Assembly: GCA_910578585.1 (NCBI GenBank)
Contig: CAJTRG010000001.1
Coordinates: forward strand, 186,001-250,000
DNA length: 64,000 nucleotides
DNA from: an uncultured Mailhella sp.
Lineage (GTDB): Bacteria; Desulfobacterota; Desulfovibrionia; Desulfovibrionales; Desulfovibrionaceae
Direction of reading: 5' to 3'
The position numbers and the translations under genes are program-made. Numbering within the stretch: the first letter of the stretch is position 1; each line of letters opens with the position of its first letter. Below the pieces are notes generated by a model. The model searched no databases. It saw only the letters and a program-made list of their open reading frames with translations, and was not told where the DNA came from. Of the stretch, positions 44,789 through 52,888 are shown piece after piece.

Positions 44789-45445
44789 ATGGCAAAATTT
44801 TCGACAATTTTATTTGATTTAGACGGAACAATTACTGACCCAAAAAGCGGTATTACCAAATCCGTTGCTTATGCGCTTGATTATTTAAAAATTCCTTATC
44901 CTTCTTTGGATAGTCTTTGTGTTTTTATTGGCCCGCCGCTTCGGGATTCTTTTTCAGATTATGGCGTTAAAGAAAGTGATCTTGGCCTTGCCATTGAAAA
45001 ATATAGAGAATATTATATACGCGAAAATGGAATTTTTGATTTAAAAATTTATCCCGGTTTTGCAGATATGCTCAAAAGATTGAAACAGGCTGACAAGAAA
45101 ATTATTCTTGCTACCTGCAAAACCCGTATTTTCGCCCAGGACATTTTAGAGCATTTTTCTTTGGCCCGGTATTTTGATTTTGTTTCCGGCAGTGAGCTTG
45201 ACGGCACCAGAATTACCAAGGGCGAAGTTATCGCTTATGCGTTAGAGCAAACTAAAACTCCCGTTTCTTCAGATGTTATCATGGTTGGTGATAGAAAACA
45301 CGATATTATCGGCGCAAAAGAAAATCATTTACAGGTTGCCTCAATTCTTTATGGCTATGGAACCCGTGCAGAATTTGAAGCGCATCATACTGATTTTATT
45401 CTTGAAACCGTGAAAGATTTAGAGCAATTTTTATTGCAGGAATAA
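44789..45445 (+). CDS. HAD-family phosphatase, phosphoglycolate-phosphatase-like
   Basis: A 218-residue HAD hydrolase. Motif I FDLDGT gives nucleophile Asp10 and acid Asp12; motif II is IILATCKTR, and motifs III/IV are KGEVIAYAL and VGDRKHDIIGA. The helical cap (about 18-80) matches the Gph/PpaX group, so phosphoglycolate or pyrophosphate is a likely substrate but unproven. I choose ATG 44789 with AAAGGAAA 6 bp upstream; an in-frame start 99 bases earlier would add an unconserved basic leader. It converges with the DUF1848 gene, stops 6 bp apart. Confidence 0.88.
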   Translation: MAKFSTILFDLDGTITDPKSGITKSVAYALDYLKIPYPSLDSLCVFIGPPLRDSFSDYGVKESDLGLAIEKYREYYIRENGIFDLKIYPGFADMLKRLKQADKKIILATCKTRIFAQDILEHFSLARYFDFVSGSELDGTRITKGEVIAYALEQTKTPVSSDVIMVGDRKHDIIGAKENHLQVASILYGYGTRAEFEAHHTDFILETVKDLEQFLLQE

Positions 45446-45451
45446 AGGGTA

Positions 45452-46384
45452 TTATATCAGAAAGAACTGTTCATTATTATAATTGACAATGTTTTTTTCA
45501 ATAATTTGTGCGTCTTGGGGAATTTCTCCTAAAAGTATGGGACTTTTTGGATTATGGCGGATTTTATTTTCCTCAAGGCGTTCCTGTTTATAGGATGCAT
45601 AGCAGTAAATACAGTTATTATAACAGCTGTTGTACATGCCAATATCATAGCTTTTGGCGCAGCCGCAAAATTCTCGCTGATAGGGATCTTTATCAATCAT
45701 AAGGTTTTTTCGGGTGAGACTGTTGATGAGCTGCAAGTCAACGCAATGGGCAGAATATACAGGGTATTCCGGTTTTTGAAATTCCTGGGCACATACTTCT
45801 AATTTGATATTGTTGTCAAAACAAATTTTGGCAAAAGTCTGAAGGAGGGTGTTTTTATCTTCCTGCCCAGGACAATAAATATTTTGCTGCTCGCATTGTT
45901 TCCGCACCTTTCGATACATGCTGATAAAGCTGACAGTAACCTTTGTGGTGCAGGGGGCAAGTTTTTGGCAGAGGGCGGCAAAACTCTCAAGATGAAATTC
46001 AAGAGTGTAGTTTGGACTGAATAAAATAGGATCATAACGCCAAATAACGCGATTTTTCCCAATTTCCTGCGATAAATCCATAAACGTTTGGATAAGATAT
46101 TTTTTGAGTGGTAAATTTTTTTCAATATCATTGGCATAGGGCGTGATAGTATATTGAAAATAATAGGGATAATCTGCTAACAGGTGCAGTTTTTTGAGCA
46201 TGGGATAGGGATTTTTTGACCAAAACACAATGGCGTCAACAATATCTTTGGCAAGGGAAATTTTATAATAAATTTTGGGATTCATGGGGTGAATGGTATA
46301 GCAAAAGCCATCCTGTAAACGGTTGAAAAACCATTCACTGTAATAGGCGGGGATATCTGTTCTTCGGCTTGCGCTGATAATCAT
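45452..46384 (-). CDS. DUF1848 family protein with cysteine cluster
   Basis: A 310-residue protein starting MIISASRRTDIPAYY, the DUF1848 signature. It ends with a cysteine-rich block CGCAKSYDIGMYNSCYNNCIYCYAS, whose CxxxCxxC spacing resembles a radical-SAM or Fe-S site placed at the C-terminus instead of the N-terminus. KNPYP and WRYDPI are conserved family blocks. The function is unknown; a nucleic-acid or photolyase-like repair role has no direct support here. It is adjacent to and divergent from mutM. Confidence 0.85.
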   Translation of the reverse strand: MIISASRRTDIPAYYSEWFFNRLQDGFCYTIHPMNPKIYYKISLAKDIVDAIVFWSKNPYPMLKKLHLLADYPYYFQYTITPYANDIEKNLPLKKYLIQTFMDLSQEIGKNRVIWRYDPILFSPNYTLEFHLESFAALCQKLAPCTTKVTVSFISMYRKVRKQCEQQNIYCPGQEDKNTLLQTFAKICFDNNIKLEVCAQEFQKPEYPVYSAHCVDLQLINSLTRKNLMIDKDPYQREFCGCAKSYDIGMYNSCYNNCIYCYASYKQERLEENKIRHNPKSPILLGEIPQDAQIIEKNIVNYNNEQFFLI

Positions 46385-46453
46385 AGAAGTAGGGGCTTCA
46401 TTATAAAATTTTGTGTATTATCAGCCAGAAAAATTTTATTTGCAAGTTGTTCT

Positions 46454-46483
46454 TTGTTATTAACTATTTGATATTTATATAAT
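46454..46483 (+). promoter_or_regulatory. Sigma-70 promoter for mutM
   Basis: TTGTTA (46454-46459) and a perfect TATAAT (46478-46483), spacer 18 bp, about 55 bp before the start. Confidence 0.6.
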
Positions 46484-46538
46484 ATAAAGTATATATTGTT
46501 TGTGATTTTATTTGAATTATTATGTGTGGGGGAGAAAA

Positions 46539-47375
46539 ATGCCGGAATTACCAGAAGTTGAAACCGTGGCAAGAACACTTGCGCCTGATATTGTCGGGAA
46601 AAGACTTTGTGCGCTTTCCTGTTTGAATACATCTTCTTGGGCTGATGAAGTATCGTATGCATGTCTTACCGACATTCAGCCTTGTATTCAAAAAGTTGGC
46701 AGAAAAGGAAAGCTTCTGCTGCTTTATATTGAGCCGTTTATGTATGCAGGATACGAAATTTTGGCACTTGCCTTTCATTTGAAAATGTCTGGACGCCTTT
46801 TTTATTATTCCTCACCAAAAGAGCCGGAAAAACATACACGGATTATTCTGCATTTAGAAAATGGTGAGAGCGTCTTTTTTGATGATACCCGAAAATTTGG
46901 CTATTGTCGTTTTTTGACTAATAAGAGTGCTGAAAATTGGGATTTTTGGAAAAAACTTGCTAAAGACCCGCTTGAAATGCATGCAGAAGAATTTTTGCAA
47001 GCAGTGAAGAATAGGAAAGCAAGTATAAAATCTGTGTTATTACAGCAGGATATTGTTTCCGGTATTGGCAATATTTATGCTAATGAGGCGCTTTTTGCAG
47101 CAAAAATTGCACCGCACAGAAAAGCTGCGGATCTTTCTGAGACAGAAATTTTTTGTCTTTATCAATGCATACGGGCTGTTTTGGAAGAGTCTATCAGATT
47201 TTGCGGAAGTTCCATTAAGGATTATCGCACAGCCCGGGGCGATGTGGGAAGCTTTCAAAATAAGTTCAATGTCTATGGCCGTGAAGGCGAGCATTGTTTT
47301 TCCTGCAACACAGTATTAGAAAAGGAAATTGTTGCCGGCAGAACCACAATTTTTTGTCCGCACTGTCAAAAATAA
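46539..47375 (+). CDS. mutM: Formamidopyrimidine-DNA glycosylase
   Basis: Base-excision repair glycosylase/AP lyase for 8-oxoguanine and ring-opened purines. The N-terminus MPELPEVET supplies catalytic Pro2 and Glu3; GIGNIYANEALF is the helix-two-turn-helix, and the C-terminus is a CxxC...CPHC zinc finger. The 278-residue length is normal. The start at 46539 is certain because Pro must follow Met, and GGGGGAG lies 5 bp upstream. Confidence 0.96.
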   Translation: MPELPEVETVARTLAPDIVGKRLCALSCLNTSSWADEVSYACLTDIQPCIQKVGRKGKLLLLYIEPFMYAGYEILALAFHLKMSGRLFYYSSPKEPEKHTRIILHLENGESVFFDDTRKFGYCRFLTNKSAENWDFWKKLAKDPLEMHAEEFLQAVKNRKASIKSVLLQQDIVSGIGNIYANEALFAAKIAPHRKAADLSETEIFCLYQCIRAVLEESIRFCGSSIKDYRTARGDVGSFQNKFNVYGREGEHCFSCNTVLEKEIVAGRTTIFCPHCQK

Positions 47376-47444
47376 AACATTAAGTTTTTGAGTATTTGAC
47401 CGATAATCACAAATGAGGAAAAAGTCTCCCTGATATTCTTTTAT

Positions 47445-47460
47445 TGGAATGATTTTTGCA
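47445..47460 (+). promoter_or_regulatory. Sigma-54 promoter for fliD-fliS
   Basis: TGGAATGATTTTTGCA has GG at 47446-47447 and GC at 47458-47459, separated by exactly 10 bp, and a full TTGCA. It matches TGGCACG-N4-TTGCA at 10 of 12 fixed positions. The predicted start is near 47471. Confidence 0.75.
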
Positions 47461-47511
47461 TAAAATCAGACAAAGAATTTTATGGGGTAGAAATTTCCCA
47501 GTGAGGTTATT

Positions 47512-50250
47512 ATGTCTAATACTACTTCAGGCGGAATTAGTTTTTCAGGCTTAGGATCAGGAATTAATACTGATTCTATTCTTGCGTCTTTGAAGCAGGC
47601 ACAAGAAATACCAAAGAACAGATATCAACTTACTCAGGCTGAGTATGAATACCGCATTACGGCTTTGGAAGAAGTTGTCAATAAGATGAAGGATGCAATG
47701 ACAGTATTGCAAAAATTCAATACTGCCAATAAAATGTATAACTTATCTATTGAAAGTTCTGACTCTGCCATTGCTTCTGCAACAGTAAAGCAAACGGGCA
47801 ATATTCCTCAAGGCGCTTATACAATTGATGTACAGAAAACAGCAACAACCTCACTGTATTGCTATAAACAAGTTTTTGATTCAAAAGAAGCCATTATTAA
47901 TGATACAGGTAATAATGAAACCTTTACCTATACCTACAAAGGCGTAACCAGAAATATCAATGTTGCCAATGGCACCAATTTAGAGCAGCTTGTCAGCCGT
48001 ATCAATAATGATGCGAAAAACCCTGGTGTTCGCGCAACCCTTATTAAGAATGGTGATGGTTATATGTTCCAGATTCAGGGAACTGATACCGGCGCACAGG
48101 CAGACCTTTCCATTTCTTCCACATTATCCAGCTTAGACAGTACCAGCAAAGTTTATACAGGAACTAATGCTGTTATGTCTGCGACAGATACTACCTTTAC
48201 GTATTTTTATAAGGGTAAGGAGCGTACCTTTGATGTGTCTGCCGGCATGACCTATGAAGAATTTGTGACAAAATTTAATGAAAACAGCAAGCAGCCGCTC
48301 AAAGCAAATCTCAAATTAAACGGCTCTAGCTATACGTTAGAGTTTACAGACAGGTCAACTGGTTCAGTTGTGAATAATTTACCTTCAAGTTCAGGTATTG
48401 CAGGTTTGGGCAGCGGTAAAGCATTTACTTCTACAGCTGATGTTATTAATGATACCGGCGAAACAAAGAAGATTACGTATGCATATTTAGGAAAAACCTA
48501 TTCTGTGGATGTTGACGGTGGTGAAACTGTTCAAGATTTACTGGATAAAATTAATACCAGCACAAAGCATGATGGCTTAACCGCGCAATTGAATACCACA
48601 ACCGGCCAGATAGAATTCAGCTATACAGACGGTATTCTGACTGATCAGGATGGCAAGGTGAAGATTACTGACGCTGACGGCAAGGAATACGAAATTTCCC
48701 TTGAAAAGGATATGAGCCTGCGTGATTACGTTCAGCAATTCAATGATTTTGCGTCAAGCAAAAAGTTGGGCATAACGGCGAAGATTGAAATTGACGCAAG
48801 CAATAATGCAACTATTAAATATGTCGATGAAAATGGCGATCCTGTTACTGACATAAGCGTTGAATGCGATGAAATGCCGGCTGTTGCAGGCAATGCAACC
48901 ATTAGCGTGAATGATACCACGCCAAAGGCAGCTTTGATGTATGGTAATTTAGACGGCTTTGGCAAGCGTCCGATTATTTCCGGTCAGACTGAAGCAGAAG
49001 CTGCTCGTGATGCTTTCAATGCAGATCCGGCTAATGCGGGCATAACTGCTGAAGTTGTAGAAGGCGCATCCGGCTATAAGCTTGTTTACAAGGATGCGGC
49101 AGGTGAAGAAGTTACTCTTGACGGCGATAAGTGGTATAAGCAGGAAGCTCAGGATGCAGAATTTTATGTCAACGGCTGGGAACAAAAATTTACTTCTTCT
49201 ACCAATAAGTTGTCAGAAGTTATTGAAGGCATGGATATTACTTTAAAAAGTACTGGCAAGACAGTTCTGAATACTACACAGGATAAAGAAAAAATTATAG
49301 AAAATGTTGTGGAATTTGTTGAAGCTCTCAATTTGGTAAAAGGTACCATATTAGAACTTTCAAAAGTTGATTCAGAAAAAGATGTTGGTGAATTTGATAC
49401 AGATACACTTTCTTCTGCTCTGACATGGCAGATGGGTAGCGCGCTGACTGGTAACTATGGTGTTCAGCTTGTTCTTTCAAGCTATAACAGCATTATCAGC
49501 GGCATGAGCACAGGCTTCCAGAAGAAGCAATCTGTAGACGATGTCTTTGGTGATCTTTTTACAGCCCTTTCTGAAATTGGTATCAGTACCAATACGCAGA
49601 CAGGAAGTGACAGTTTCGGTTTGCTTGAAATTGATGAAGATAAACTGAATGAAGCGCTGGAAAAAGATTCATCTGCTGTAATTAATCTTTTATCTTCCAC
49701 TTTGTCAGGAACAACAACTTCTGCTGATTACACTGTTGCTTCAACAGGTACGTTGGCAAAAGCAGGTTCTTATAAAGTAACGTATGATGTGGATGAAAAC
49801 GGACAGGCAACCAATGTGTATATCAATGGTGTGGCTGCCCAAACTGACTCCAATTTCCCGGGACGATGGACTGTTGGTGATTTGAATAATGACGCGGCTG
49901 GTGTTGCTATTCAATTTGCCAATGGCGGTATGGCGCAGGGTTCTTATTCCAGTGAAATCAACATTCGTCAAGGTAAACTCAATGAATTGATTGATTTCTT
50001 GAAACAAGAAACGGCGTCCAGCACTGTTACAGGCGTTGAACAGGGGCATATTCCTACAATTATTGCAAGCTATCGGGAAACCATTGAGCAATTGCAGAAT
50101 AAGATTGATTCTGAAACAGCGCGTATTTCAAGCTGGGAAGCCAGGGAAAAATTAAAGTATGCTCGCTTGGAGCAAACATTAACTGAGTATAACTCAAAAT
50201 TGACTACTATTAGTTCCTATGCACAACAATTAAATGGCAGCGGCGGCTAA
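47512..50250 (+). CDS. fliD: Flagellar filament cap protein FliD (HAP2), enlarged
   Basis: Caps the growing flagellar filament and folds exported flagellin. The N-terminal FliD_N domain (FSGLGSGINTDSILASLKQ) and C-terminal FliD_C coiled coil (RISSWEAREKLKYARLEQTLTEYNSKL) are intact. At 912 residues it is far longer than the 450-650 usual for FliD. The extra mass lies at about 125-530, where four to five beta-rich segments share a pattern (INDTG, TYxYKG/LGK, Vxxxxxxxxxxxxx INxx, then an Lxxxx hydrophobic strand). They start near residues 127, 225, 313, 382 and 494. These look like repeated surface-exposed modules of the hook-associated type. fliS follows 30 bp downstream. Confidence 0.95.
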   Translation: MSNTTSGGISFSGLGSGINTDSILASLKQAQEIPKNRYQLTQAEYEYRITALEEVVNKMKDAMTVLQKFNTANKMYNLSIESSDSAIASATVKQTGNIPQGAYTIDVQKTATTSLYCYKQVFDSKEAIINDTGNNETFTYTYKGVTRNINVANGTNLEQLVSRINNDAKNPGVRATLIKNGDGYMFQIQGTDTGAQADLSISSTLSSLDSTSKVYTGTNAVMSATDTTFTYFYKGKERTFDVSAGMTYEEFVTKFNENSKQPLKANLKLNGSSYTLEFTDRSTGSVVNNLPSSSGIAGLGSGKAFTSTADVINDTGETKKITYAYLGKTYSVDVDGGETVQDLLDKINTSTKHDGLTAQLNTTTGQIEFSYTDGILTDQDGKVKITDADGKEYEISLEKDMSLRDYVQQFNDFASSKKLGITAKIEIDASNNATIKYVDENGDPVTDISVECDEMPAVAGNATISVNDTTPKAALMYGNLDGFGKRPIISGQTEAEAARDAFNADPANAGITAEVVEGASGYKLVYKDAAGEEVTLDGDKWYKQEAQDAEFYVNGWEQKFTSSTNKLSEVIEGMDITLKSTGKTVLNTTQDKEKIIENVVEFVEALNLVKGTILELSKVDSEKDVGEFDTDTLSSALTWQMGSALTGNYGVQLVLSSYNSIISGMSTGFQKKQSVDDVFGDLFTALSEIGISTNTQTGSDSFGLLEIDEDKLNEALEKDSSAVINLLSSTLSGTTTSADYTVASTGTLAKAGSYKVTYDVDENGQATNVYINGVAAQTDSNFPGRWTVGDLNNDAAGVAIQFANGGMAQGSYSSEINIRQGKLNELIDFLKQETASSTVTGVEQGHIPTIIASYRETIEQLQNKIDSETARISSWEAREKLKYARLEQTLTEYNSKLTTISSYAQQLNGSGG

Positions 50251-50280
50251 TAATTTTTAGAGGAAATTTTAGAGGAAACT

Positions 50281-51279
50281 ATGCTAAATACTGCAACACA
50301 GTCTTACAGGCAGGCACAGGTTACAACCATTGGCAGAGCAGATATTACGCTTATGCTTTATGATGGATTATTGCGTTTTCTTGATTTGGCAGCTGAAAAA
50401 ATGGAGCAGAATAAAATTCAGGATAAAGGCAATTATATCTCCCGTGCTTTAGATATTATCAACGAACTTGATTCCACGCTGAATATGGAAAAAGGCGGTG
50501 AAATCTCCAAAGGTCTGCATAGCTTGTATATGCTTACCAATAAAAATTTGCTCATGGCGAATTTGAAAAATGATATTTCCATATTAAAAAGCGTTCGGGC
50601 AAATATGCAGGTTGTGCGTGATTCTTTCTATGAAGCCATGCAAACCCAGGAAGCAAAAGAAATGCTTTCAAAAATGGGGCCTGTTCCCGTGCAGAATGCC
50701 AATGGAAATATGCAGGTTAATTTTGGCGGCAGTATTCAGGAACGTGCCAATAAAATTAAAGAAGCACAACAAAAAGCTGATGCCATTAAGAAATTACAGG
50801 TAAGCCTTGCCAATGCACAAACCGATGAAGAAAAAGCGATGTACAAAAAAGAATTGGAAGAATTGCTTGGCAAAAATATTGTGAAAACACAAGAAAAACC
50901 TGTATCCATGTCCATGGCTCAAAAGGCTAATCGTGCATTTATGCAGCAGCAGGGCTTTGGAAGTTCTGCCATGCAGCTGAAAACCGGCGGACAGTCAGCT
51001 GCAATGCAGGCAAATTCTGTAAATCAGACACAGCCTGCACAACAAGCGCAGCCAGCTCAGCCTCAGGCCATGCATGCAGTCAGAAATGCCTATGCTCCAC
51101 AAAATTCAATGCAAAATGTACAAACTGCTTCTTCTGTGCAGGAAAATGCACCTGTACAAGCTGAAGAACAAGTTGTCAACGGAAATCCCATGCAGCCTCG
51201 TGCTCCGCTCTCAGCAAATTTGGGCGGTATGAGCGGCGGCTTAATGAGCAAAAAACTTTCTTTGTATAAGAATATGTAA
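50281..51279 (+). CDS. fliS: Flagellar export chaperone FliS with long C-terminal extension
   Basis: Cytoplasmic chaperone that keeps flagellin unpolymerised before export. Residues 1-130 are a normal FliS (SYRQAQVTTIGRADITLMLYDGLLRFL, four-helix bundle). The protein continues to 332 residues: a charged helical stretch (about 155-215), then a Gln/Ala/Met/Pro-rich low-complexity region, ending in GGMSGGLMSKKLSLYKNM. Typical FliS is about 130 residues. The ribosome binding site AGAGGAAA is duplicated within TTTTAGAGGAAA repeats just before the ATG. It is co-transcribed with fliD. Confidence 0.92.
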   Translation: MLNTATQSYRQAQVTTIGRADITLMLYDGLLRFLDLAAEKMEQNKIQDKGNYISRALDIINELDSTLNMEKGGEISKGLHSLYMLTNKNLLMANLKNDISILKSVRANMQVVRDSFYEAMQTQEAKEMLSKMGPVPVQNANGNMQVNFGGSIQERANKIKEAQQKADAIKKLQVSLANAQTDEEKAMYKKELEELLGKNIVKTQEKPVSMSMAQKANRAFMQQQGFGSSAMQLKTGGQSAAMQANSVNQTQPAQQAQPAQPQAMHAVRNAYAPQNSMQNVQTASSVQENAPVQAEEQVVNGNPMQPRAPLSANLGGMSGGLMSKKLSLYKNM

Positions 51280-51299
51280 TTTATAACAATATTTTTTAT

Positions 51300-51343
51300 G
51301 CCCCTTTTTTTGATATACTTGTCAGGAAAAGGGGCTTTTATTT
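51300..51343 (+). terminator. Terminator after fliS
   Basis: GCCCCTTTT (51300-51308) pairs with AAAAGGGGC (51327-51335), followed by a T-rich tract. Confidence 0.85.
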
Positions 51344-51371
51344 TGGAAAAAATTTTTCTTCATGCTTTTGC

Positions 51372-51400
51372 TTGAGACTTCGTTCAGAATATGCTAGAAT
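51372..51400 (+). promoter_or_regulatory. Extended -10 promoter for gatB
   Basis: TTGAGA (51372-51377), 17-bp spacer, TAGAAT (51395-51400) with an upstream TGC giving an extended -10. Confidence 0.75.
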
Positions 51401-51439
51401 ATTTTGTTATTAAATTATAAGGTGATCAGGATAGTATAT

Positions 51440-52876
51440 ATGTCAGATTTTGAAGTAGTTATCGGTCTTGAAGTGCATGTGCATTTAGCGACAGAAAGTA
51501 AACTTTTTTGCTCTTGCCCCAATTCTTTTGGCGATGCTCCCAACAGCAATGTCTGTGAAGTTTGTTCAGGCATGCCAGGGGTTTTGCCTGTGCTCAACAA
51601 GAAAGCTGTGGAGTTTGCAGCCCGCACGGCTTTAGCCATTAATGCCACCATTAATCAAAAATCTATATTTGCCCGTAAAAACTATTTTTATCCAGATATG
51701 CCAAAGGATTATCAAATTTCTCAATATGATTTGCCTTTGTGCGAACATGGCTATCTGGATATTACCGTGAATAATGAAACCAAACGTATCGGCATTACCC
51801 GTATCCACTTGGAAGATGATGCCGGAAAAAATATCCACTCCCCGACAGAAAACCACAGTTTTGTGGATTTAAACCGCGCTGGAACGCCCCTTATTGAAAT
51901 AGTCAGTGAACCTGATATGCGCAGCGCCGAAGAAGCTGTTGCCTATTTGAAAGCGCTGCACGCCATTGTGGTCAACCTTGGCGTTACCAACGGAAATATG
52001 GAAGAGGGCAGTTTCAGATGTGATGCCAACGTTTCCATTCGTCCTCGCGGACAAAAAGAATTTGGCACTCGTACCGAGCTCAAAAACCTGAACTCTTTCC
52101 GCCATGTGCAAAAAGCCATTGAATATGAAGCTGCGCGGCAGGAAGATGTTATTCTTGACGGCGGTAAAGTTCGTCAGGAAACCCGCTTATATGATGCTGC
52201 AAAAAATATTACTCTTGCCATGCGCAGTAAGGAAGATGCGGAAGATTACCGCTATTTCCCGGATCCGGATCTTTTGCCTGTCTGCATCAGTGATGAAGAA
52301 CTTGCTCTTTGGAAATCACAAATGCCGGAACTTCCTGCTGAACGCAAAAAACGTTTCCAAACTGAATGGCAAATTGCTGAATCCGAGGCTGAATTGATTG
52401 CTTTTGATCCCTATTTGACAGGCTTATTGGAAAAATCTGTTGAACTCTATAATGAACCCAAGAAAATTGCCAATTTGATTTTAGGGCCGCTTCTTCGTGA
52501 AATGAACCAACGCATTGCGGAAGGCAAAGACGGCAAACTTGCCATTGAGCCCAAGGCATTGGCAGAACTCGCAAAAATCATTGACAGCGGACTTATCAGC
52601 TTCAAGATTGCCGCCGATATTTTCCCTGACCTTGTCAATGGCGGCGTCATGCCGGAAGCGCTGGTCAAAGAACGCGGACTTGCGCAAGTTTCTGATACCG
52701 GTGCTATTGAACAGGCAGTTTTAAAAGTTATTGCAGCAAATCCAACAGAAGTGGAAGCTTTCAAAGGCGGCAAAACAAAGCTTATGGGCTTCTTTGTCGG
52801 ACAAATTATGCGCGAAATGAAAGGAAAAGCAAACCCTGCTGTTGTCAATGAACTTTTAATGAAACATCTTTCATAA
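51440..52876 (+). CDS. gatB: Asp/Glu-tRNA(Asn/Gln) amidotransferase subunit B
   Basis: Subunit B of GatCAB, which amidates mischarged Glu-tRNA-Gln or Asp-tRNA-Asn. The 478 residues start MSDFEVVIGLEVHVHL and carry the zinc-site CSC...CEVC pattern, the GatB core (GTPLIEIVSEPD, NGNMEEGSFRCDANVSIR) and the C-terminal Yqey-like tail domain ending VNELLMKHL. I use ATG 51440, where the conserved N-terminus begins, rather than an upstream in-frame ATG. gatA and gatC are not adjacent. mrcA starts 12 bp downstream. Confidence 0.96.
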   Translation: MSDFEVVIGLEVHVHLATESKLFCSCPNSFGDAPNSNVCEVCSGMPGVLPVLNKKAVEFAARTALAINATINQKSIFARKNYFYPDMPKDYQISQYDLPLCEHGYLDITVNNETKRIGITRIHLEDDAGKNIHSPTENHSFVDLNRAGTPLIEIVSEPDMRSAEEAVAYLKALHAIVVNLGVTNGNMEEGSFRCDANVSIRPRGQKEFGTRTELKNLNSFRHVQKAIEYEAARQEDVILDGGKVRQETRLYDAAKNITLAMRSKEDAEDYRYFPDPDLLPVCISDEELALWKSQMPELPAERKKRFQTEWQIAESEAELIAFDPYLTGLLEKSVELYNEPKKIANLILGPLLREMNQRIAEGKDGKLAIEPKALAELAKIIDSGLISFKIAADIFPDLVNGGVMPEALVKERGLAQVSDTGAIEQAVLKVIAANPTEVEAFKGGKTKLMGFFVGQIMREMKGKANPAVVNELLMKHLS

Positions 52877-52888
52877 TAAGGTTTTTCC

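Noticed and set aside
47887..49110. A CRISPR-like or satellite DNA repeat within fliD
   Set aside because: The repetition is at the protein-pattern level only; the DNA copies are strongly diverged and lie within one open frame.
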